A stretch of DNA of 64,000 nucleotides, taken from positions 1,302,001 through 1,366,000 of the forward strand of contig NZ_FMHU01000002.1 in the NCBI RefSeq assembly GCF_900091415.1, read 5' to 3'. The notes beneath the pieces are model-generated. The model was not told the origin of the DNA, ran no database searches, and saw only the letters and a program-made list of their open reading frames with translations. How positions within the stretch are numbered: the stretch's first letter is position 1; every line of letters starts with the position of its first letter. Made by a program: the position numbers and the translations under genes. This stretch comes from Micromonospora inyonensis. Its GTDB lineage: Bacteria; Actinomycetota; Actinomycetes; Mycobacteriales; Micromonosporaceae. Of the stretch, positions 56,820 through 64,000 are shown piece after piece.

Positions 56820-58670
56820 TCACTTTCCGCCGGTCGCCGCTGCCTCGCTGGCGTCACCTCCGGGCGGGAACGGACGCCCCGTCCCGGCAGTGGAGGGGTC
56901 GAGGGCGGCGACGGGTAGCCGGATCAGCTCCCAACCGCCCTCCGGGACATCATCCTGCTCGTCGGTCCGCAGATTCATGGGGTTCGCCATGCCGAGGTAG
57001 ATGCTCGAATCGTCGGCGACCATGGTGCGGATGCCGTAGTTGAGATAGTTGCCGAGTCCGGTGGTGTCCACCGGCCTGGCAGGTTGGTTCGGGTTGTCGA
57101 ACGCCCACAGGTCGGCGCCGTACGACGAGGCGTCGGCGGTGCCGAGCGCGGCGGTGATCCCGCCACCAGATTCCCTGCCCAGGTAGCTCCAGTCCATGGT
57201 GCCGACGTACAGCGAGCCTCCGGCCACCACCATCTTCCAGATGTAGTTGTTGTAGCCGTTGCCGAATCCCGCCGCGCCGAACCTGGGCGTGTACCCGGTC
57301 GGGGTCAGCCGCCACTCGCCCGCCCCGTCGTTCGCCGCCGGATCGAATGCCGGCAGCTTCGACTGGCCGTAGAGAAGCTCGACCGACGTGTTGTCCTCAC
57401 ATTCACAGTCGGGATCGAAGCCGCCGGCCCGGAAGAGGCTCGCCGTGCGCTGCGTGTTCGGCACCGCGACGGGATCCGGCTTGCCACCCGCCGGCGTGTA
57501 GCGCCTGGCGTGCGCCTGCGTGGCCTTCAGCGGCACGTGCATCGTCCCCCAGTAGAGGTGACCGCCGTACGAGGCGAGCCCGCCCAGGCCGTACGTCTCG
57601 GCCACGACGGGGTCCGGCTCGTACTGGCCCGCGTCCCACAGCCGGCTCCAGCCGTCGGCGTCGGCGGGGGTGAGTCCCGGCTCTCCGTCCGCGAGAGGCG
57701 GGCTCAGCCACACGCCGGGGACCCGGCCCTGGGTGCCAGCGCTGGGCCAGGTGATGAGGGCGATCCGTCCCTGGTGCGCGGTGATGTCCGCGACCTGTCC
57801 CGGCAGATCACCGACCACCCCGAACCGGAACGGATCGTCCTTGCTGCCGGTCCAGCGCAGCACCGCACCCCCGCCCAGACCGTCGAGCCCTACGCCCACA
57901 CCGGCGTAGAGGACACCGTCGGCGACCACGAAGTTCCGGATGTTGCCGTATTCGGAGAGGGTCGTCGATCCGAGGTACCGGCCCGACTCGCTGTCGAAGG
58001 CGAAGAGGTTGATGCCGCCGAGAGCCGGTCCCCCGAGCAGTACGACACCCTGGTGGGAGCCGGCGGCGCGGATCCCGATCGTCGAGTTCCGCCGCATCCT
58101 GTCCATCGGGGACGCCCTGCCGATGTCGCCCCCCTTGTCGGTGAGCTGCCGCGTCCGCGTGTCGTAGAGGAACACGTCCGGTGGCCGCCAGTCTCCCCCT
58201 CCCGCCGGCAGGAACGGGTTGAGCTTTCGCAGCTGACTCTCGCCGTACTCGCACACGTAGTCGTCGTTCTGGACCGGCTTCGTCTGCTTGAGGCCCTTCC
58301 CCAGGGTGAGGCAGTGGACGTTGGGAGCCGTCCCGAACCAGAGCTGGTCGCCCGACTTGGTCAGGCCCCACACGTACGACTGGTTCACCTTCGGTACGCC
58401 GACTCTGCACGGCGGTCCGGGCGGATACGGCTCGCCGATGCCGGCGAAGCACTCGTCCGGTGTGGCTTTGGCCAGCAGTTCCGGTCCGGGGGGCGCCGGT
58501 GCCGCCGGCACGTCCGCCAGGGGTGGCTGATCCGCGAACTCGCGTGTGCGTCCGACCGGATCCGTACTGAGGCGGTGCTGGGCGGCCGCCGGCACGGTGA
58601 CGAGCAGCGGCAGGGTCGCCATGATGGCGGCGGGAAGCAGAGACCGGGCAAGGATCTGGGCCCTGTCCAT
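56820..58670 (-). CDS. Large secreted protein, probable beta-propeller
   Basis: 616 residues with a Sec signal (LARSLLPAAIMATLPLLVTV, cleavage near PAAAQ). The mature protein is made of repeated four-stranded units with alternating hydrophobic strands and Gly turns: YVWGLTKSGDQLWFGTAPNV, IRNFVVADGVLYAGVGVG, ASYGGHLYWGTMHVPLK, WKMVVAGGSLYVGTMDWSYL, RTMVADDSSIYLGMANP. This pattern fits a seven- or eight-bladed propeller like those of secreted PQQ/Kelch-like proteins. Cys pairs (DPDCECED, DECFAGIG, PCRVG) may form disulfides. No catalytic motif is seen. ATG 58670 is chosen for AAAGGA 5 bases upstream and the immediate signal peptide. Confidence 0.8.
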   Translation of the reverse strand: MDRAQILARSLLPAAIMATLPLLVTVPAAAQHRLSTDPVGRTREFADQPPLADVPAAPAPPGPELLAKATPDECFAGIGEPYPPGPPCRVGVPKVNQSYVWGLTKSGDQLWFGTAPNVHCLTLGKGLKQTKPVQNDDYVCEYGESQLRKLNPFLPAGGGDWRPPDVFLYDTRTRQLTDKGGDIGRASPMDRMRRNSTIGIRAAGSHQGVVLLGGPALGGINLFAFDSESGRYLGSTTLSEYGNIRNFVVADGVLYAGVGVGLDGLGGGAVLRWTGSKDDPFRFGVVGDLPGQVADITAHQGRIALITWPSAGTQGRVPGVWLSPPLADGEPGLTPADADGWSRLWDAGQYEPDPVVAETYGLGGLASYGGHLYWGTMHVPLKATQAHARRYTPAGGKPDPVAVPNTQRTASLFRAGGFDPDCECEDNTSVELLYGQSKLPAFDPAANDGAGEWRLTPTGYTPRFGAAGFGNGYNNYIWKMVVAGGSLYVGTMDWSYLGRESGGGITAALGTADASSYGADLWAFDNPNQPARPVDTTGLGNYLNYGIRTMVADDSSIYLGMANPMNLRTDEQDDVPEGGWELIRLPVAALDPSTAGTGRPFPPGGDASEAAATGGK

Positions 58671-59139
58671 AGAGGTCCTTTCGTCGGGTGGCGATGCGTC
58701 GAGCGGTTGTTGCCAGGATTTCGGGTGTGGGCGGGTGACGGGAATGGAACCCGCTGGACGGGCACCAGACCAACTTCGATTTCCTCGATGCCTCCAGGTC
58801 GACGTGAATGTGAGCTCGAACTCGGTTTTATCAGACAAAAACAAACGAACCGTACAGAACGCTAGAGAACTACCTATTTCGAATGAAGGCCCCGCGGTGG
58901 CGTAGCTGGCACGGCCACCGCGAACGGGTCTGGAGTGAGCCGGAAGGTGAGGCACTTTGCGTGCTCGGGTCGTGACGCGGCGGTGACGTGGGGTGGCCGA
59001 ACATCGCTGCGGTGACACACGGACGACGGGCCCGACGCACCGCTACCTCGATTGTCACGGTGGTGGCTGCGACGGAACCCACCGGCGCAGCGGACGGGCT
59101 GAGAGTGCCGGCGCGCCTGCCCCAACCGACGGGAGATCG
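58671..59139. other. Divergent promoter region, AT-rich patch
   Basis: About 470 bases between the divergent propeller and synthase genes, no gene supported. A patch at about 58810-58880 (TTTTATCAGACAAAAACAAACG, then AGAACTACCTATTTCGAATG) is strikingly AT-rich for this genome and probably holds promoter or regulator-binding sites for one or both genes. Confidence 0.45.
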
Positions 59140-62100
59140 ATGAATACCGCACCCGCCAGTCGCAGTTTGGTGATCGTGATCAATCCATGTGGTGCGGTGG
59201 AGCCCAGTCCGCAGCTGGTCGCCGCCGCCGGCGCGGGTGGTGGGCTCGGTGTGTTCGATCTGGCCCGGGGTGACCGCCCGACGCTGCGCGCGCTGGAGCA
59301 GGCGGCGGCGAGGTCGGCCGGGCCGATCGGGGTGCGGGTGCCGGCGGGCTGCGCCGCGACCGTTACCGATGTGGAGCGCGCCGCGAAGGGCCGGGTGGGT
59401 TTCGTCGTCCTGCCGGCGGACGGTTCGTGGCCGCTGAGGACGTCGTCGGAGCGTTATCGGGTGCTGGTGGAGGTGACCAGTCGTACGGAGGCGCAGGCGG
59501 CGGCGGCGAGCGGTGCGTACGGGCTGATCGCGCGCGGCTCGGAGGCGGGCGGACGGGTTGGTGAGCTGAGTTCGTTCGTCCTGGTGCAGCAGTTGACCGC
59601 CGACGAGGCGCTGGACCTGCCGGTGTGGGTGGCCGGCGGGATCGGGCCGCGCACCGCCGCCGCGTGTGTGGTGGGCGGGGCGGCTGGGGTGGTGGTGGAC
59701 AGCCAGTTGGCGCTGATGCCGGAGTCGGATCTGCCGGAGGACGTGCGGGCCGTGATCGGGCGGATGGACGGCTCGGAGACGGTGCTGCGTGACGGCGTGC
59801 GGGGGGTGCGCCGCGACGGCCGACCGGACGGCGTCGGCCCGTTGCTGCCGGTGGGCGAGGACGGCTGGTTGGCCGCGGTGTTCCGGCGGCGTTGGCGGAG
59901 CACGACTGCCGCGGTGCGCGGCATCCGCGCGGCGATCACGGACGCGGTCGAGGACGCCGCGGCGGGTGGGTTGCTGGCACCGGGTGCACCGCTGGCGCGG
60001 GCGTGGGGTGTACGGATCCCGGTGGCGCAGGGTCCGATGACGCGGGTCAGCGACGTGGCGGGGTTCGCGGCGGCGGTGGCCGGCGACGGCGCGTTGCCGT
60101 TCGTCGCTCTCGCGCTCGCCAGCGGCGAGCAGTCCCGGTGGATGCTGCGGGAGGCCGTCCAGACGCTGGGCGACAGACCGTGGGGAGTGGGCATCCTCGG
60201 CTTCGCCCCCGAAGAGGTGCGGGCGGCGCAGCTCGCGGCGGTGCGGGAGGCACGGCCGCCGGTGGTGATCATCGCGGGCGGCCGGCCCGCACAGGCCAAG
60301 GCCCTGGAAGCCGACGGCATCAACGTGCTGCTGCATGTGCCGTCGCCGGGGTTGTTGCGCCAGTTCCTGCGCGCCGGAGCGCGGCGGTTCGTGTTCGAGG
60401 GCGCCGAGTGCGGTGGGCATGTGGGGCCGCGGACGAGCTTCTCGTTGTGGGAGGCGCAGGCGCTGGCGTTGGAGGAGTTCCTCGATGGCGCGCCGGCCGG
60501 GACCGCCGCGCAGGTGCAGGTGTTGTTCGCCGGCGGCATCCACGACGCGCGTTCGGCCGCGATGGTGGCGGCGTTCGCGGGGCCGCTGGCGCGTCGCGGT
60601 GTGCAGGTGGGCGTGCTGATGGGCACCGCGTACCTGTTCACCCGGGAGGCGGTCGAGTGTGGGGCGATCCAGCCGCTGTTCCAGCAGCAGGCGATCGCGG
60701 CGACACGTACGGCGGTGCTGGAGACGGCACCCGGACACGTGACGCGCTGCCTGCACAGCCCGTACGTCGACGACTTCCACCGCGTGCGGCAGGAGTTGCT
60801 GGCGGCGGGGGCGGCTGGCCGGCAGGTGTGGGAGTCGCTGGAGGTGCTCAACGTCGGCCGGCTGCGGATCGCCAGCAAGGGCAGACGGCGCGAGGGAGGC
60901 GACCTGGTCGCGGTCGACGAGGCGGGGCAGCACGCCGAGGGACTGTTCATGGCGGGCCAGGTCGCCGTGCTGCGCGACGCGCGAACCACCGTGGCCGCCC
61001 TGCACGACGAGGTCACCACGGGCGCACAGCGCCTCCACGCCGAGCGGATCGCGGCACTGGCGGCGACGCTCGGGCCGGACGGCGAGGCGGCCGACCGGGC
61101 GTCGGTGCCGCCGCTGGACGTCGCCATAGTGGGCATGGCCTGCGTCTTTCCGGAGTCACCCGACCTGTCGAGCTTCTGGCAGACGATCCTCAGTGGCCGC
61201 GACGCGGTCACCGAGGTGCCCGCCCAACGATGGCCGGTGGACACCTATTACGCGTCGGAGGTGGACCGGAGCCAGACCGGACGGCTCAGCGTCTCGAAGT
61301 GGGGCGGGTTCATCGCGCCGGTGCCGTTCGACGCGATCGGGTACGGCATCCCACCGGCGGCGTTGGCCAGCATCGACCCGACTCAGCTGCTGGCCCTGGA
61401 GGTCGCGAGCCAGGCTCTGCGCGACGCGGGGTATGCGTCGGGCGTCGACCACTCCCGTACCGGGGTGGTGTTCGGCGCCGAGGTGGGTAGCGACATGGCG
61501 CATGCGCAGACGCTCCGCATGATGCTGCCGACCTATCTCGGGGAGGTACCGGCGGAGCTGGAGGACCAGCTGCCCGTGATCACCGAGGACTCGTTCCCCG
61601 GCGTGTTGGCCAACGTGATCACCGGGCGGGTGGCGAACCGTCTGGACCTGGGAGGACCCAACTTCACCGTCGACGCGGCCTGCGCCTCGTCACTCGCGGC
61701 CCTGGACGCCGCGTGCAAGGAACTGGCCGCAGGCACCAGTGAGCTGATGATCTGTGGCGGCGCTGACCTGCACAACGGCATCAACGACTATCTGATGTTC
61801 AGCTCGGCGCACGCGCTGTCGCCCACCGGCCGGTCCCGCGCGTTCGACAGCACCGGCGACGGCATCGCCCTCGGCGAGGGCGTCGCGTGTGTCGTGCTCA
61901 AGCGGCTCGCCGAGGCCGAGCGCGACGGTGACCGGATCTACGCGGTCATCAAGGGGGTCGGCAGCTCCAGCGACGGGCGGGCCCTGGGCCTGACCGCGCC
62001 GCGTGCCGAGGGGCAGCGTCGGGCGCTCGACCGGGCGTACGCGCGTGGCCGTGTCTCGCCGCGCCAGGTCGGGCTGATCGAGGCGCACGGCACCGGCACC

Positions 62101-64000
62101 ATGGTCGGGGACCGTACCGAGTTGGAGACCCTGACGCGGCTGTTCGCCGAGTCGGGTGCGCAGCCGGGCAGTTGTGCGCTCGGCTCGGTCAAGTCGCAGA
62201 TCGGCCACACCAAGTGCGCGGCCGGGCTCGCGGGTCTGATCAAGACGGCACTCGCGTTGTACACCGGGGTCAGACCGCCGACCATCAACCTGACCCGGCC
62301 CAACCCGGTGTGGGACCCGCAGCACAGCCCGTTCGCCTTCTACACGCAGGCCCGCCCGTGGAGCGCCCCGGTCGCTGAGCGGATCGCCGGGCTCAGCGCG
62401 TTCGGCTTCGGCGGCACCAACTACCACGTGGTGCTCGCCGCGTACCCACACACGCCCGAACCACGCCACGCCCGCCAGGAGTGGTCGGCGGAGCTGTTCT
62501 GCTTCCGCGGCCCCGACCGCTCGGCAGCGCACCGGGCGGTGCGGCAGCTGGCCACCGCACTGTCGACCACCGACCGGTACGGCCGGCCATGGCGACTGCG
62601 CGACCTGGCCGCCACTGCGGCGGCACAGGCCGATCTGCGCTCCGGCCCCGTCCAGGTCGCGATCGTCGCCCGCGACACCACCGAACTCGACCGGCTGCTG
62701 CACCGCGCGCTCGCCGGCGAGCACGACCCCGGGCAGGGACTCGTCCAGCCGCCACCGCAGGCCACGGGCACTGCCGGCGGGAAGGTGGCGTTCCTGTTCC
62801 CCGGGCAGGGCAGCCAGTACCCCGGCGCCCTGGCCGAACTGTTCGTCACCTTCCCCGACCTGCACCGGTACCTCGAACTCGGCGAGGAATGTGCGGACGT
62901 GCTGTTCCCACCGACCGCGTTCGACCCCGCCACGGAACGCGCCCAGCAGCAGCGGATCGTCCGGATGGCCCAGCCCGTGCTCGGCATCGGCGGACTCGCC
63001 GTGGACCACCTGCTACGCCGGCTCAACATCCGCCCCGACGTCGCTGCCGGGCACAGCTACGGCGAACTCGTCGCGCTGTGCGCCGCCGGTGCCTACGACC
63101 CGCCGACCCTGCTGGAGCTCAGCCGGCAACGCACCGAGGCGATCCTCGGTGCCACCGACGACGATCCGGGCACCATGGCGGCGGTCGGCGTCACCGCCGA
63201 ACGCCTCGCGCAGATCCTGGCCGGTGCCGGCCTCGCCGACCAGGTCGTCCTGGCCAACCGGAACGCCCCCACCGAGCAGGTGATCTCCGGCCCCACGCCC
63301 GCGGTGCGGGCGGCGGTCACCGCGCTGAAGGCCGCCGGCCTGACGGCACGCCGACTCGACGTCGCCCGCGCCTTCCACAGCCCGCTCGTCGCCGCCGCCG
63401 TGGATCGCTTCGCGCAGGTGCTCGCCGCCCGACCGGTCGGACCACCGGATATCCCGGTCTGGTCCAACCGCACCGCCGCCGCCTACCCCGCCCACGCCGA
63501 CGGGGTGCGGGACGAACTCGCCGCCCAGATCGGCGCCCCCGTGCGCTTCGTCGAGCAGATCGAAGCCATGTACGCCGCAGGCACCCGCACCTTCGTCGAG
63601 GCCGGCCCCGGGCAGGTACTCACCCGTCTCGTCCAGACCATCCTCGCCGACCGGCCGCACCTCGCCGTCGCCTGCGACCGGCGCACCGGCGAAGGGCTCC
63701 GTGACTTCCTCATCGCCGTGGCGCAGCTGGCGTGCGCCGGGGTACCCGTACAGACCGGCTGGCTGCTGCACGGCCGCGACACCGTCGAGGCCACTCCGAC
63801 CGCAGCCGACAGCCGCCCCTTCTGGCGGGTGGACGGGCAACTTGTCCGCGACCGCGGCGGCAACCGCCTTCCTGGCGGCATGACGCCCCCACAACGTATG
63901 AAGGAGTTGTCCATGACCGCAGCAACCGAACGCACCGTCAGCGGTCGCGGTGAGCGTCCCGGGCGGGAACATTCCGACGACCTGCTCGCCGAGTTCCTCC
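59140..64000 (+). CDS. PUFA-synthase-like polyketide synthase: two NMO-type barrels, KS, AT (partial at right edge)
   Basis: One open frame of 1620 residues without stop to the window end. ATG 59140 has GGGAG 5 bases upstream. Residues 1-215: flavin-dependent nitronate-monooxygenase-like barrel, phosphate-loop GSEAGGRVG with Arg138 where His is usual, and VWVAGGIGP. Residues 285-560: a second barrel, GAECGGHVG with His427, VLFAGGIHD and VLMGTAYLF. Residues 660-1100: ketosynthase with Cys848 (DAACASS), His983 (EAHGTGT) and His1023 (GHTKCAAG). Residues 1210-1500: acyltransferase with Ser1306 (GHSYGEL) and RAFHSP at about 1413, malonyl-like. The barrels resemble the PfaD enoyl reductase of PUFA synthases. 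Carrier and processing domains would lie beyond the edge. The product is unknown. Confidence 0.92.
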   Translation, partial: MNTAPASRSLVIVINPCGAVEPSPQLVAAAGAGGGLGVFDLARGDRPTLRALEQAAARSAGPIGVRVPAGCAATVTDVERAAKGRVGFVVLPADGSWPLRTSSERYRVLVEVTSRTEAQAAAASGAYGLIARGSEAGGRVGELSSFVLVQQLTADEALDLPVWVAGGIGPRTAAACVVGGAAGVVVDSQLALMPESDLPEDVRAVIGRMDGSETVLRDGVRGVRRDGRPDGVGPLLPVGEDGWLAAVFRRRWRSTTAAVRGIRAAITDAVEDAAAGGLLAPGAPLARAWGVRIPVAQGPMTRVSDVAGFAAAVAGDGALPFVALALASGEQSRWMLREAVQTLGDRPWGVGILGFAPEEVRAAQLAAVREARPPVVIIAGGRPAQAKALEADGINVLLHVPSPGLLRQFLRAGARRFVFEGAECGGHVGPRTSFSLWEAQALALEEFLDGAPAGTAAQVQVLFAGGIHDARSAAMVAAFAGPLARRGVQVGVLMGTAYLFTREAVECGAIQPLFQQQAIAATRTAVLETAPGHVTRCLHSPYVDDFHRVRQELLAAGAAGRQVWESLEVLNVGRLRIASKGRRREGGDLVAVDEAGQHAEGLFMAGQVAVLRDARTTVAALHDEVTTGAQRLHAERIAALAATLGPDGEAADRASVPPLDVAIVGMACVFPESPDLSSFWQTILSGRDAVTEVPAQRWPVDTYYASEVDRSQTGRLSVSKWGGFIAPVPFDAIGYGIPPAALASIDPTQLLALEVASQALRDAGYASGVDHSRTGVVFGAEVGSDMAHAQTLRMMLPTYLGEVPAELEDQLPVITEDSFPGVLANVITGRVANRLDLGGPNFTVDAACASSLAALDAACKELAAGTSELMICGGADLHNGINDYLMFSSAHALSPTGRSRAFDSTGDGIALGEGVACVVLKRLAEAERDGDRIYAVIKGVGSSSDGRALGLTAPRAEGQRRALDRAYARGRVSPRQVGLIEAHGTGTMVGDRTELETLTRLFAESGAQPGSCALGSVKSQIGHTKCAAGLAGLIKTALALYTGVRPPTINLTRPNPVWDPQHSPFAFYTQARPWSAPVAERIAGLSAFGFGGTNYHVVLAAYPHTPEPRHARQEWSAELFCFRGPDRSAAHRAVRQLATALSTTDRYGRPWRLRDLAATAAAQADLRSGPVQVAIVARDTTELDRLLHRALAGEHDPGQGLVQPPPQATGTAGGKVAFLFPGQGSQYPGALAELFVTFPDLHRYLELGEECADVLFPPTAFDPATERAQQQRIVRMAQPVLGIGGLAVDHLLRRLNIRPDVAAGHSYGELVALCAAGAYDPPTLLELSRQRTEAILGATDDDPGTMAAVGVTAERLAQILAGAGLADQVVLANRNAPTEQVISGPTPAVRAAVTALKAAGLTARRLDVARAFHSPLVAAAVDRFAQVLAARPVGPPDIPVWSNRTAAAYPAHADGVRDELAAQIGAPVRFVEQIEAMYAAGTRTFVEAGPGQVLTRLVQTILADRPHLAVACDRRTGEGLRDFLIAVAQLACAGVPVQTGWLLHGRDTVEATPTAADSRPFWRVDGQLVRDRGGNRLPGGMTPPQRMKELSMTAATERTVSGRGERPGREHSDDLLAEFL

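Noticed and set aside
1..64000. CRISPR arrays, rRNA genes and intact tRNA genes
   Set aside because: No regularly spaced direct repeats with unique spacers, no rRNA-like stretch and no complete cloverleaf were seen; the tandem repeats in the giant gene are contiguous and in frame.

Overview
The window is high-GC actinobacterial chromosome, most like a Micromonospora or a close relative. Supporting signs are strong G/C bias at third codon positions, frequent GTG starts, tight ATGA/GTGA gene overlaps, an actinomycete-type integrative conjugative element, a very large polymorphic-toxin-like protein and a modular polyketide-type synthase. No rRNA operon, intact tRNA or CRISPR array was found. Family names below come from motif recognition only; no database search was possible.

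Layout. 1-3310: accessory debris around one intact serine hydrolase (713-1807). It holds a frameshifted small gene, an FG-GAP/VCBS gene cut off by an IS4-type transposase remnant, and the 3' end of a tRNA-Arg. 3311-7546: a thiamine-dependent 2-oxoacid dehydrogenase operon (E2, E1 beta, E1 alpha, minus strand) divergent from a TetR regulator, with a perfect palindrome over the operon's -10 box. 8032-10670: a two-gene unit of a Ro60/TROVE-like vWA protein and a partner ending in a Fis-like HTH. 10774-14858: a small regulon in which two near-identical ~55-bp upstream elements precede a Tat-exported, apparently inactive beta-lactamase-fold protein and a VanZ-family membrane protein, followed by a response regulator and histidine kinase. 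14794-15324: a secreted I36-like protein.

15418-30474: an integrative conjugative element. The left part (plus strand) carries a serine integrase, HTH protein, excisionase, prim-pol/helicase replication protein and several small proteins, including an orphan terminase-small-subunit homologue. The right part (minus strand) is the transfer module: an FtsK/TraB translocase, an Spd-like membrane protein and a chain of overlapping tiny, often Cys-rich genes. No att direct repeats could be identified.

30627-43697: an AraC regulator, a methyltransferase, a compact unit of membrane protein, cupin and inositol-phosphatase-like protein, a permease, a 1938-residue TIR / degenerate phosphoesterase / NACHT / pentapeptide / 15-WD40 protein, and a proline-rich membrane protein. 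43849-53475: one giant (about 3200 aa) exported-toxin-like protein with an internal papain-like domain. 53868-55430: gene graveyard (aldo-keto reductase, M20 peptidase, phosphotransferase and IS3 transposase fragments). 55701-58670: a lipoprotein esterase and a large secreted propeller-like protein. 59140-64000: the first 1620 residues of a PUFA-synthase-like megasynthase with two tandem nitronate-monooxygenase-type barrels, a ketosynthase and an acyltransferase, running off the right edge.

The best candidates for undescribed biology are the dead-hydrolase/VanZ regulon, the vWA/HTH pair, the membrane-cupin-phosphatase trio, the TIR-NACHT-WD40 protein, the giant toxin and the tandem-barrel synthase.
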